In this document: piece after piece, positions 1-7,807 of the stretch | Layout of the letters: each line of letters begins with the position of its first letter | How positions within the stretch are numbered: position 1 is the first letter of the stretch | Source: Pseudomonas jessenii | Lineage (GTDB): Bacteria > Pseudomonadota > Gammaproteobacteria > Pseudomonadales > Pseudomonadaceae | DNA: 64,000 nucleotides | Assembly (NCBI RefSeq): GCF_002236115.1 | Contig: NZ_NIWT01000004.1 | Span: forward strand, 715,325 to 779,324 | Direction of reading: 5' to 3' | Program-made: the position numbers and the translations under genes | Notes under the pieces: generated by a model | What the model was told of the DNA's origin: nothing | Database searches by the model: none | Seen by the model: only the letters and a program-made list of their open reading frames with translations

Positions 1-50
1 CGCTGTTACAGCTAGGTGCAGAGTTATCCGTACAGTTGCGAACACACCTA

Positions 51-174
51 TGTGGCGAGGGGGCTTGCCCCCGTTGGGCTGCGCAGCAGCCCCTATCCGG
101 TTTCATCAAACGAACCGCACTGTCCTATTTTGCGCCTGCTTCGCAGGCGAACGGGGGCAAGCCCCCTCGCCACA
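51..174. repeat. Long inverted repeat (BIME-like, TGTGGCGAGGGGGC type)
   Basis: The two outer arms, TGTGGCGAGGGGGCTTGCCC at the left and its complement at the right (about 152-174), enclose a second pair built on GGGCTGCGCAGCAGCCC-like sequence. The whole could fold as one long hairpin. It lies upstream of the PfpI gene and codes for nothing convincing. The same outer arms recur at 46536-46697. The first 50 bases of the window hold nothing I recognise. Confidence 0.75.
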
Positions 175-259
175 AGGTAGTAGCCGGTTGTTACCCGACC
201 CGCCGGATAAGGACTACCTTGAATACTCCTGCACGCCCACTTCCAGAGGAGTCCTCCCC

Positions 260-841
260 ATGGCTGCGAAAAAAATTCTGATGCTGGTCGGTGATTACGT
301 CGAAGACTATGAAGTGATGGTGCCGTTCCAGGCGTTGCTGATGGTCGGCCACACGGTGCACGCCGTTTGCCCGGACAAGGCTGCCGGCCAGACCGTGCGC
401 ACGGCGATCCATGACTTTGAAGGCGACCAGACCTACAGTGAAAAACCCGGTCACCTGTTTGCCCTCAACTTCGATTTCGCCAAGGTCAACGCCGCCGATT
501 ATGACGCGGTGCTGATTCCGGGCGGCCGTGCGCCGGAGTACCTGCGCCTGAACGAAAAAGTCCTGGAACTGGTGCGCGCGTTCGACAAGGCTGGCAAGCC
601 GATCGCTGCCGTGTGCCATGGTGCGCAGTTGCTGGCGGCAGCGGGTGTTCTCGAAGGTCGCGAATGCAGCGCTTATCCGGCCTGCGCTCCGGAAGTGCGA
701 CTGGCGGGCGGTACGTATATCGATATTCCGGTGACGGACGGCCATGTCCAGGGCAATCTGGCCACGGCTCCGGCCTGGCCTGCGCATCCGAACTGGCTGG
801 CCGGTTTCCTGGGGTTGCTGGGTACTAAAATCACGCTGTAA
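260..841 (+). CDS. DJ-1/PfpI family protein
   Basis: A 193-residue single-domain protein of the DJ-1/PfpI superfamily (class I glutamine-amidotransferase-like fold). The nucleophile-elbow motif AVCHGAQ carries the expected cysteine, and an acidic residue sits near the N-terminus in VGDYVEDYE. The family includes deglycases/hydratases acting on glyoxal adducts, proteases and chaperones, so the substrate cannot be fixed. The ATG at 260 is preferred over upstream in-frame starts because AGAGGAG precedes it and the family N-terminus (KKILMLVGD) begins directly after it. A small RHH protein follows 8 bases after the stop, so the two are probably co-transcribed. Confidence 0.9.
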   Translation: MAAKKILMLVGDYVEDYEVMVPFQALLMVGHTVHAVCPDKAAGQTVRTAIHDFEGDQTYSEKPGHLFALNFDFAKVNAADYDAVLIPGGRAPEYLRLNEKVLELVRAFDKAGKPIAAVCHGAQLLAAAGVLEGRECSAYPACAPEVRLAGGTYIDIPVTDGHVQGNLATAPAWPAHPNWLAGFLGLLGTKITL

Positions 842-849
842 AGAGGGGC

Positions 850-1161
850 ATGCCCATGTGCGAGCTGTACGTCAAAGCCGACCCGATACTCTACGAATCG
901 CGCTCCCGCTCGCTGCGCATTTGCGGGGTGGTCACCACCTTGCGGCTGGAGAATCAGTTCTGGGACATCCTCAGCGAAATCGCCGAGGTCGACGGCATGA
1001 CCACCAATCAGTTGATCGCCAAGCTGTATGAAGAGGTGATGGACTACCGCGGCGAGGTGGTCAATTTCGCTTCGTTCCTGCGGGTGAGTTGTACGCGGTA
1101 TCTGAGCCAGCGGCGGACGTCAGCACCGGAGTTGTCGGTGGTGCGGGCTGCGGTGAAGTAA
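850..1161 (+). CDS. Ribbon-helix-helix domain protein
   Basis: A 103-residue protein whose centre (SRSLRICGVVTTLRLENQFW followed by an amphipathic helix and DGMTTNQLIAKLYEE) matches the RHH_4-type ribbon-helix-helix family. In that family an arylsulfatase-regulator-like beta strand contacts DNA as part of a dimer. It starts 8 bases after the PfpI gene and is likely translated from the same message. The target is unknown. It could be a local regulator, but many Pseudomonas genomes carry it as a stand-alone small protein. Confidence 0.75.
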   Translation: MPMCELYVKADPILYESRSRSLRICGVVTTLRLENQFWDILSEIAEVDGMTTNQLIAKLYEEVMDYRGEVVNFASFLRVSCTRYLSQRRTSAPELSVVRAAVK

Positions 1162-1180
1162 GGAAGATCGTGTCGACGCC

Positions 1181-1252
1181 ATCGCGAGCAAGCTCGCTCC
1201 CACAATGGTTTGGTGTACACAAATCTACTGTGGAAGCGAGCTTGCTCGCGAA
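1181..1252. repeat. REP doublet
   Basis: Two head-to-head REP units (ATCGCGAGCAAGCTCGCTCC and TGGAAGCGAGCTTGCTCGCG) are separated by about 30 bases. They lie between the RHH gene and the YegP-like gene. Confidence 0.85.
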
Positions 1253-1333
1253 GGGGCCAGAACAGGCGACAGAAACCCGAGGCTGGTCTTTACTGTGAAG
1301 CGCGCAACCTTTCAATCGCCAAGGAGAAAGAGC

Positions 1334-1678
1334 ATGTCCGGATGGTATGAAGTGAGCAAAAGCAGCAATGGCCAGTTCAGGTTTGTCCTCAAGGCGGCCA
1401 ACGCCGAGACCATTCTGACCAGCGAGCTGTACACCACCCACGCCGCCGCCGACAAAGGCATTGCCTCGGTCCAGGCCAACAGCTCGCTGGATGAGCGTTA
1501 CGAGAAGAAAATCACCAAGGATGGCCAACCGTATTTCAACCTGAAGGCGGGCAACCACGAGATCATCGGCAGCAGCGAGGCCTATTCCTCCGATGCCGCC
1601 ATGGAGAAAGGCATCGCCAGCGTGAAGGCCAACGGTTCGTCCAAGGTGGTCAAGGACAAGACGTTGCCGGTGCTTTGA
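1334..1678 (+). CDS. YegP family protein (DUF1508, two repeats)
   Basis: A 114-residue protein made of two tandem DUF1508 modules. The first begins GWYEVSKSSNGQFRFVLKAAN and the second YEKKITKDGQPYFNLKAGN; each ends in an A-x-x-KGIASV motif. The family (E. coli YegP) is small, cytosolic and of unknown biochemical role. The ATG at 1334 has AAGGAGAAAG upstream, so the longer in-frame extension into the REP element is rejected. It is monocistronic and flanked by REP doublets on both sides. Confidence 0.9.
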   Translation: MSGWYEVSKSSNGQFRFVLKAANAETILTSELYTTHAAADKGIASVQANSSLDERYEKKITKDGQPYFNLKAGNHEIIGSSEAYSSDAAMEKGIASVKANGSSKVVKDKTLPVL

Positions 1679-1706
1679 GTACAGCTTTCAAATCCAGCAA
1701 AAATCC

Positions 1707-1798
1707 CTGTGGGAGCGAGCTTGCTCGCGATGGCGGTCTGACAGTCAACATCCGTGTTGAATGTAATGGCCTCATCGCGAGTAAGCTCGCTCCCACAG
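1707..1798. repeat. REP doublet
   Basis: CTGTGGGAGCGAGCTTGCTC and its inverted partner (GAGTAAGCTCGCTCCCACAG) with an intervening spacer. It sits between the convergent YegP-like and DHDPS-like genes and could act as a bidirectional terminator or mRNA stabiliser. Confidence 0.9.
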
Positions 1799-1820
1799 TG
1801 GCTTTATGTACAGCTGGAGA

Positions 1821-2708
1821 TCAGCGCAGGGCCTTCAACAGATCTTCCAGCTGATCACAACTCGCCTCACTCAACGGGAATACCGGCAGCCGCGGATCCC
1901 CCACCTCCAGGCCCGTCGCCCGCAAACCCGCCTTGATCGTCGCCGGCAAGCCACCCTTGAGGATGAAATCCAGCAGCGGCAACTGGCGATAGAACAGTTC
2001 GCGAGCCTTGCGCAAATCGTTGGCCAGAACTGCTTCGTACAAATCCAGGTTGAGCTGCGGGATCAGGTTCGGCGCAGCGGTGCACCAGCCTTTTGCGCCG
2101 GCGGCGAAGGCCTCCAGGGCCAACGGATTGCAGCCGTTGTAGAACGGCACCTGGCCTTCGCCGAGACGTTGCAGTTGATGCATGCGCTGGATGTCGCCGG
2201 TGCTCTCCTTGACCATGGTCACGTTTTCCACGGCGTTGACGATGCGCAGGATCAGGTCCACCGACATGTCGGTGCCGCTGGTGGCCGGGTTGTTGTAGAG
2301 CATGATCGGCACGCCGATGCTGTCGCCGATGGCACGGTAATGGGCGAGGATCTCCGCTTCGCTGAGCTTCCAGTAGGACGTGGGCAGCACCATCACCACA
2401 TCGGCGCCGTGAGCTTCGGCGAAACGCGCGCGGCGCACCGCTTTAGCGGTGGTCAGGTCGGACACGCTGACGACGGTCGGCACGCGCCTGGCCACGTGCC
2501 TGATGCTGAACTCGCTGACCTGATCCCACTCTGCGTCGCTCAAATAAGCACCTTCACCGGTGCTGCCCAGCGGTGCGATGGCGTGTACGCCGCCCTCGAT
2601 CAGTCGGTCGATGGAGCGCCCGAGGGCATCCAGGTCAACGCCCTCACCGTGGGGGGTGAAAGGGGTGATGGTGTAGCCGATGATGCCGTGAATGTTTGCG
2701 GTGGACAT
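1821..2708 (-). CDS. Dihydrodipicolinate synthase family aldolase/lyase
   Basis: A 295-residue class I aldolase of the DapA/N-acetylneuraminate lyase superfamily. Visible features are the GSTGEGAYL loop (about residues 48-56), the active-site Tyr138 in MLYNNPATSG, and the Schiff-base Lys167 in VKEST. It is not the biosynthetic DapA, which is at 59715-60593. The divergence, and the partner class II aldolase 26 bases upstream on the same strand, point to a catabolic role on a keto-acid or sugar-acid substrate that I cannot name. The ATG at 2708 is chosen because the family N-terminus (HGIIGYTITPF) starts there. Confidence 0.88.
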   Translation of the reverse strand: MSTANIHGIIGYTITPFTPHGEGVDLDALGRSIDRLIEGGVHAIAPLGSTGEGAYLSDAEWDQVSEFSIRHVARRVPTVVSVSDLTTAKAVRRARFAEAHGADVVMVLPTSYWKLSEAEILAHYRAIGDSIGVPIMLYNNPATSGTDMSVDLILRIVNAVENVTMVKESTGDIQRMHQLQRLGEGQVPFYNGCNPLALEAFAAGAKGWCTAAPNLIPQLNLDLYEAVLANDLRKARELFYRQLPLLDFILKGGLPATIKAGLRATGLEVGDPRLPVFPLSEASCDQLEDLLKALR

Positions 2709-2734
2709 GGTGTCTCTCCGTTCGATCGATGGGT

Positions 2735-3517
2735 TCAGTTCAGGCAATCGGCGTGTTGGCGCAGGATCTGCCGGGCGTAGTAGTTGAAAGCGGCGGCATG
2801 CCGCTTGGGCCGGGCAATCCAGTCGTGGGCTTCGCGGCCCAGTTCGGGAATGATCGGCTTGATGGTCCCGGCGCTCATCGCCAGCAGTTGCAGTTTCGCG
2901 GCGCGTTCGATCAGTTGCGCGATGACACAGGCTTCCTCAACGGTACCGCCGGTGGACAATTGGCCATGATGCGAAAGCAGGATCGCCCGTTTGTCGCCCA
3001 GTGCCCCGGCAATCAGCTCGCCTTCCTCGTTGCCCACCGGCACGCCCGGCCAGCCTTCGAGAAGCGCGCAGTCGTCATAGAGCGGGCAGAGGTCCATGTG
3101 GGAAATCTGCAACGGCACTTCCAGCATCGACAAGGCTGCAACGTGGGTCGGATGGGTGTGAATGATGCAGTTCACATCCGCTCGGGCGCGGTACACCCAA
3201 CTGTGAAAACGATTGGCCGGGTTGGGCATGCCGTGGCCTTCGAGCACCTCCAGGTCCTCGTTGACCAGCAGCAGGTTGCCCGCAGTGATTTCGTCGAAAC
3301 CCAGGCCCAGTTGTTGAGTGTAGTAAGTGCCGGGTTGGGGACCACGGGCGGTGATTTGTCCGGCAAGGCCGGAATCGTGACCATGCTCGAACAGGATGCG
3401 GCAGGTCAGGGCCAGCTTTTGCCGGGTGTTCCACGTATTATCCGCCAGGGTATTTTGCATTTGGCTCAGCGCGTGCTTGACCAGTTGCTCTTTGGGCAGT
3501 GCTAATGTCTTGGCCAT
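2735..3517 (-). CDS. Class II aldolase/adducin family protein
   Basis: A 260-residue protein of the class II aldolase/adducin family (fuculose-phosphate aldolase fold). The metal-binding HTH motif is at about residues 120-122 (NCIIHTHPTHVAALS), and a further pair is in LLSHHGQLSTG. Family members are Zn-dependent aldolases, epimerases or decarboxylases. It is the first gene of a probable two-gene operon with the DHDPS-like protein and is divergent from the XRE-cupin regulator, which probably controls it. The ATG at 3517 follows an AAAGGA ribosome-binding site. Confidence 0.88.
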   Translation of the reverse strand: MAKTLALPKEQLVKHALSQMQNTLADNTWNTRQKLALTCRILFEHGHDSGLAGQITARGPQPGTYYTQQLGLGFDEITAGNLLLVNEDLEVLEGHGMPNPANRFHSWVYRARADVNCIIHTHPTHVAALSMLEVPLQISHMDLCPLYDDCALLEGWPGVPVGNEEGELIAGALGDKRAILLSHHGQLSTGGTVEEACVIAQLIERAAKLQLLAMSAGTIKPIIPELGREAHDWIARPKRHAAAFNYYARQILRQHADCLN

Positions 3518-3614
3518 ATCGGTGTCCTTTGGGTGATTCAATGGACGTCGGGTTTGCCGTTCACCGGTTCCTCGCAAAGTCGTCGGTGAATGCAAATGAC
3601 ACTAAAGAGGCTAT

Positions 3615-3631
3615 ATGACACATTGTGTCAT
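3615..3631. promoter_or_regulatory. 17-bp palindromic candidate operator
   Basis: ATGACACA-T-TGTGTCAT, two perfect 8-base arms around a central T. It lies in the divergent intergenic region between the aldolase operon and the XRE-cupin gene, just upstream of the best regulator start. The geometry fits a dimeric HTH repressor. Confidence 0.65.
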
Positions 3632-3658
3632 TGGCAAGGACAAATCGTTGCCTCCTTG

Positions 3659-4219
3659 ATGGATAAATCGCTCTACATGTCTATCCGTTTGAAATTACTC
3701 AGAAAAAAACTTGGCGTGACGTTGGAAACCCTGGCCGAACAATCCGGCATGACCAAGAGTTACCTGTCGAAAGTCGAGCGTGGGTTGAACACGCCGTCGA
3801 TTGCTGCGGCCCTGAAACTGGCCAGGGCGCTGAATGTGAAGGTCGAGGAACTGTTCTCTGAAGACAACGTCAGCCTCGACAGCTACAGCCTGGTGCGCAG
3901 CCACGAACGGCAACCGTTGGGCGTCAGTGACAACAATTCGGGCTACGCGGTGCTGGCGCATCAGGTCAGCGAACGCAGCTTGTTGCCGTTCATCATCTAC
4001 CCGCCGGCCGAGTTCACCGACAAGACCTTCAAGGAGCATTTGGGCGAGGAGTTTTTATTCGTCCACGAAGGGCGGGTGGAGGTGGACTTCATGAACGAGC
4101 GCGTGCTGCTCGATCGTGGCGATGCGTTGCACTTCAATGCGCAAAAGCCGCACCGGATTCGTTCGGTGGGTGAGGTGCAGGCGCAGTTGCTGGTGGTGGT
4201 GCACAGCACTGAAGAATGA
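3659..4219 (+). CDS. XRE family transcriptional regulator with C-terminal cupin
   Basis: An N-terminal Cro/CI helix-turn-helix (IRLKLLRKKLGVTLETLAEQ, then SGMTKSYLSKVERG and NTPSIAALKLA-like segments) is followed by a cupin_2 barrel (EHLGEEFLFVHEGRVEVDF, LDRGDALHFNAQKPHRI). This is the usual repressor plan in which the cupin senses a small metabolite. It is divergent from the aldolase/DHDPS-like operon, so it is probably its regulator. The start is uncertain: ATGs at 3659 and 3677 both fit, while the ATG at 3590 would place the palindromic operator inside the coding sequence. Confidence 0.85.
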   Translation: MDKSLYMSIRLKLLRKKLGVTLETLAEQSGMTKSYLSKVERGLNTPSIAAALKLARALNVKVEELFSEDNVSLDSYSLVRSHERQPLGVSDNNSGYAVLAHQVSERSLLPFIIYPPAEFTDKTFKEHLGEEFLFVHEGRVEVDFMNERVLLDRGDALHFNAQKPHRIRSVGEVQAQLLVVVHSTEE

Positions 4220-4232
4220 GTTGACTGCAAAA

Positions 4233-4302
4233 GCATCGCGAGCAAGCTCGCTCCCACAGGGATCACGCTGAACCTGTGGGAGCGAGCCTGCTCGCGAATG
4301 CG
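4233..4302. repeat. REP doublet
   Basis: GCATCGCGAGCAAGCTCGCT and its inverted partner with a short spacer, between the convergent XRE-cupin and DUF4917 genes. Confidence 0.9.
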
Positions 4303-4317
4303 TCAGATCAGTTGCCG

Positions 4318-5337
4318 CTAAACTTCGACAGGGACCGTGAGCTTCGTGCCACCCAGCGCATGGCTCTTCGAATCAAAAAACCTCAACGCCACACCCGTCC
4401 CCTCAAACACCTTCGCGTAATGCCGCTTCTGGTGCTGGATGAAGGCCTTGCTGCGCGGGTAAATCGAGATCGCCACCACCTGCGGTTTCGCCAGGCGCAA
4501 GGCATGGATGATGTGGCTGTCCTGCTCCCCCAACGCATGGCCGAAGATGCACAGCGCCTGGCCGTGACCGAGTAATTGCTCGTAGCAGAACGACAGGTAA
4601 TCCGAACTGCGAATGGTCTTGAGCTTGTCCGCACTCGGGCCTTCATTGACGAACAGCGGCACGTCGTCGAGGGTCTTGATCGTGTTGTTGATGGCGAAAT
4701 TGCCCAGCAACGTGCCCTCGGTCGACATCAGCTTGCGCGCCGTACCGTCCTGGTTGCGCACCAGATGCAGACCGCCGTGCAGGTACAGCAAACGGGTTTT
4801 ATCGGTGGCCGTGTCGCTCAGGTCGAAACCGGGTTCGGCACCCTGGAACAGATCGGTGATCGCCTCAGGCTGGTGTTGCACCGCCCAGTAGTTGAGCAGG
4901 TCGTAATTGGTGGTGAACACCGTGCGGTAGCTGGCCAGTTCCTGATTGATGGTTGCCAGCGTCGAAGGCACTACCAGCCGCCACGGGATATGCGCAGCGT
5001 GCACAGTGTTGATTAGCGCTTCCTTGATCGCGTAGTAGCGATTGCGCGGGGCGGCGGAGCTGACAGCCAGGGCCTTGTTGACCCGGCTGGTGGTTTTCAA
5101 GGCGCTCAGTACCTGCTCGAAACTGCGGGTCTGCATCGCATCGAACACGCTCAACTCGGACGGGCTCAGGGGCTTTTCTTCAACGGTGCGGGCGTTTTCG
5201 AACAGCGATTCGTAGCCGAAATCGTCCCACACCGCGCGACTGGCACCGTTGCCCACCAGCAAGCCACTGAACGAAGTGGTGCTGCGCAAGGCGTTCCAGT
5301 CTTCAAGTTGAGCATCGACATCCTGGAAATCGGTCAT
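4318..5337 (-). CDS. SIR2-like DUF4917 family protein
   Basis: A 339-residue protein matching the DUF4917 family. Its motifs look like a divergent sirtuin/SIR2 Rossmann domain: LLVGNGAS (about 27-33) as nucleotide-binding loop, FTTNYD (141-146), YLHGGLHL (185-192) and IFGHALGEQDSHI (264-276). Many bacterial SIR2-like domains hydrolyse NAD+ in antiphage systems. Others are deacylases, and this one is uncharacterised. No signal peptide or membrane segment is visible. It stands alone, facing a REP doublet at its 3' end and a LysR gene on the other side, with no obvious partner. Confidence 0.75.
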   Translation of the reverse strand: MTDFQDVDAQLEDWNALRSTTSFSGLLVGNGASRAVWDDFGYESLFENARTVEEKPLSPSELSVFDAMQTRSFEQVLSALKTTSRVNKALAVSSAAPRNRYYAIKEALINTVHAAHIPWRLVVPSTLATINQELASYRTVFTTNYDLLNYWAVQHQPEAITDLFQGAEPGFDLSDTATDKTRLLYLHGGLHLVRNQDGTARKLMSTEGTLLGNFAINNTIKTLDDVPLFVNEGPSADKLKTIRSSDYLSFCYEQLLGHGQALCIFGHALGEQDSHIIHALRLAKPQVVAISIYPRSKAFIQHQKRHYAKVFEGTGVALRFFDSKSHALGGTKLTVPVEV

Positions 5338-5468
5338 TGCGTTCTTCGTCTCACGGCAAAAGGTCTGTGGGCGGCGACTTTATCACGACCGGTGCCTGGA
5401 CCACGGCACGACGTGGGCGAAGAACGCTATGCTGCGACTTCGCCTGAGCCGACTTCGCCGAGTACCCG

Positions 5469-6377
5469 ATGCTGCAAAAAAGCCTGATCCGCCGTCTCGA
5501 CCTGATCACCCTGCAACTGTTCGTCGCCGTGCACGAAGAGGGCACGTTGACCCGTGCAGCGGCGCGCGAAGCGATTGCCGTCTCGGCGGCGAGCAAGCGT
5601 TTGATGGAGCTGGAGGAGGCGCTGGGCATCAGCCTGTTCGTGCGCCAGGCCAAGGGCATGTCCCTGACGCCGGCCGGTGAAACCCTGCTGCACCATGCCC
5701 GGCAGATGTTGTTCAACGTCGAGAAAATGGGACTTGAACTGGGCGAGCACAGCCACGGTGTGCGCGGCTACGTGCGGATGCTCGCCAACCTGTCGGCGAT
5801 CATTCAGTTTTTGCCCGAGGACCTGCGGGATTTTTCCGAGCGTCACCCACAGGTCAAGACCGACCTCGAAGAACGCCCCAGCGCCGGGGTGATTCAGGGC
5901 GTGCTCGACGGCGTGGCCGACCTCGGGATCTGTTCCATCGACAGTGACATCAAGGGCCTGCACAGCGTGCTGTATCGCCAGGACAAACTGGTGGTGTTGA
6001 TGCCGCCGCACCATCCATTGGCGAGTCGGTCCAGCGTCGCGTTCGCCGATACGCTGGACAGTGATTACGTTGGGTTGCATGCCGCCAGTTCGATCAACAT
6101 GCGTACCCATGCCGCCGCCCGCGAGGCCGGCAAGGTGCTGCGGGTGCGAATTCATGTGCCAGGGTTCGACGCCATGTGCCGCATGATCCAGGCCAACATG
6201 GGGATCGGCATCCTTCCGCAGCGCGCCTATGAATTGTTTGGCCGGGCGCTGGGTTTGCACGCGGTGCCGTTGACGGACGAATGGTCCGATCGGGCGTTGA
6301 TTCTGGTGGTGCGCGATGAGGCGTTGCTGTCGCCGGTGAGCCGGATGTTGTTTGAGCATTTGCGGGATACAGCCTGA
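5469..6377 (+). CDS. LysR family transcriptional regulator
   Basis: A 302-residue LysR regulator with an N-terminal winged helix-turn-helix (LITLQLFVAVHEEGTLTRAA and SAASKRLMELEEALGISLFV) and a periplasmic-binding-like effector domain. It sits upstream of, and in the same direction as, the CaiB/HMG-CoA lyase pair, and a T-N11-A palindrome lies between them. It is the likely regulator of those genes. The effector is unknown; a branched dicarboxylate or its CoA ester would fit the neighbours. Confidence 0.9.
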   Translation: MLQKSLIRRLDLITLQLFVAVHEEGTLTRAAAREAIAVSAASKRLMELEEALGISLFVRQAKGMSLTPAGETLLHHARQMLFNVEKMGLELGEHSHGVRGYVRMLANLSAIIQFLPEDLRDFSERHPQVKTDLEERPSAGVIQGVLDGVADLGICSIDSDIKGLHSVLYRQDKLVVLMPPHHPLASRSSVAFADTLDSDYVGLHAASSINMRTHAAAREAGKVLRVRIHVPGFDAMCRMIQANMGIGILPQRAYELFGRALGLHAVPLTDEWSDRALILVVRDEALLSPVSRMLFEHLRDTA

Positions 6378-6402
6378 TAGTTCTCGGCTGAATGGGCGGG
6401 CC

Positions 6403-6480
6403 TCATCGCGAGCAAGCTCGCTCCCACACTGGGTCGGCGCCGCACTGAGGATCCCTGTGGGAGCGAGCTTGCTCGCGATG
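6403..6480. repeat. REP doublet
   Basis: Inverted pair of REP units (TCATCGCGAGCAAGCTCGCT and GGGAGCGAGCTTGCTCGCGA) between the LysR and CaiB genes. Confidence 0.9.
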
Positions 6481-6512
6481 ACTGACCTGAGGCCACGACA
6501 ATTTCCCAAAGC

Positions 6513-6529
6513 GTTCGCATTTCGCGAAC
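6513..6529. promoter_or_regulatory. Candidate LysR operator (GTTCGC-N5-GCGAAC)
   Basis: A perfect 6-base inverted repeat containing the LysR-type T-N11-A signature (T6515, A6527). It lies about 85 bases upstream of the CaiB-family start codon, which is the usual activator position. Confidence 0.6.
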
Positions 6530-6613
6530 ACCCGTTGCCAACTGAAGGTTGGATTCCCGAGCTACCTGTCCTCTAGCCTTGGCACATATTCCAAGAACAA
6601 GAGGTACCCCGCG

Positions 6614-7807
6614 ATGACTGCCCCTTTGAGTGCGATCAAAGTGATCGAGATCGGCACGCTGATCGCCGCGCCGTTTGCGGCGCGCATGCTGGCCGAGTTC
6701 GGCGCCGAGGTGATCAAGATCGAATCCATGGGCCAGGGCGATCCCCTGCGCAAATGGCGCAAGCTGCACGAAGGCACCTCGTTGTGGTGGTACCTGCAAT
6801 CACGCAACAAGAAGTCCCTGGCGCTGAACCTCAAATCCCCTGAAGGCATCGAACTGGTCAAGCAACTGGCGACCAGCGCCGATGTACTGATCGAAAACCT
6901 GCGCCCCGGCGCCCTGGAGAAACTCGGCCTGGGTTGGGACGTGTTGCATGCGCTCAACCCCAACCTGACGCTGGTGCGGATTTCCGGTTACGGCCAGACC
7001 GGTCCTTACCGCGACCGTCCAGGTTTTGGTGCCATCGGCGAGGCCATGGGCGGGATTCGCTACACCACCGGCACGCCTGGTTCGCCGCCGGCGCGGGTCG
7101 GCGTGAGCCTTGGCGATTCCCTGGCTTCGCTGCATGCGGTGATCGGTGCGCTGATGTCGCTGCTAAGGGTCAAGACCGGGCAGGGCGGCGGGCAAATCGT
7201 TGATGTGTCCCTGGCCGAAAGCGTGTTCAACGTCATGGAAAGCCTGGTGCCGGAATACGACATGCTTGGCCATGTGCGCGAACGCAGCGGCGGTGCCTTG
7301 CCGGGCATCGCGCCGTCCAACACCTACCTGACGGCCGACGGCGCCTACGTGGTGATCGCCGGCAACAGCGATCCGATCTACAAACGCCTGATGCAAACCA
7401 TCGGCCGCGCCGATCTGGCCGAGGCCCCGGAGTTCGCCCACAACGACGGGCGTGCAGCCAAGAGCAACCTGCTCGACGCCGCCATCACCCACTGGACCAG
7501 CAGTCTGCCCATCGACGAAGTGCTGGCCGCGCTGGAGGCCGCCGAAGTCCCGGCCGGACGCATCTACTCGGTGGCCGACATCGTCGCCGATCCGCACTAT
7601 CAGGCGCGGGACATGCTGCTCAATGCCGAGTTGCCCGGTGGCGCCACGGTGAAGATGCCAGGCATCGTGCCGAAACTCTCCGAGACGCCCGGCGGCGTGA
7701 ACTGGTCCGGCCCCGGGCTGGGCCAGCACACCGACGGCATCCTCGCGCAATTGGGCCTGACTGCAACAGATATCGAACGCCTGAAAGTCGAAGGAGTGGT
7801 GCAATGA
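6614..7807 (+). CDS. CaiB/BaiF family (class III) CoA-transferase
   Basis: A 397-residue class III CoA-transferase. It shows the family N-terminus (IKVIEIGTLIAAPFAARMLA, EFGAEVIKIE), the R-x-K-N-K-x-x-L-A-L-N-L-K segment and the GFGAIGEAMGG region. Such enzymes move CoA between acyl donors and organic acids. Its stop overlaps the start of the HMG-CoA lyase gene (ATGA), so the two are translationally coupled. That supports a pathway in which this enzyme activates a 3-hydroxy-3-methylglutarate-like acid and the lyase cleaves it. The substrate is an inference. The start has AAGAGG upstream. Confidence 0.92.
   Translation: MTAPLSAIKVIEIGTLIAAPFAARMLAEFGAEVIKIESMGQGDPLRKWRKLHEGTSLWWYLQSRNKKSLALNLKSPEGIELVKQLATSADVLIENLRPGALEKLGLGWDVLHALNPNLTLVRISGYGQTGPYRDRPGFGAIGEAMGGIRYTTGTPGSPPARVGVSLGDSLASLHAVIGALMSLLRVKTGQGGGQIVDVSLAESVFNVMESLVPEYDMLGHVRERSGGALPGIAPSNTYLTADGAYVVIAGNSDPIYKRLMQTIGRADLAEAPEFAHNDGRAAKSNLLDAAITHWTSSLPIDEVLAALEAAEVPAGRIYSVADIVADPHYQARDMLLNAELPGGATVKMPGIVPKLSETPGGVNWSGPGLGQHTDGILAQLGLTATDIERLKVEGVVQ

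Noticed and set aside
1181..1798. REP repeats considered as a CRISPR array
   Set aside because: Units are inverted palindromic pairs scattered between genes, not direct repeats with regular spacers, and no cas genes are present.
1806..2780. Long plus-strand ORF opposite the DHDPS-like gene
   Set aside because: It is the antisense shadow of a clear aldolase gene; the composition (Gln/Arg/His-rich) is typical of shadow frames.
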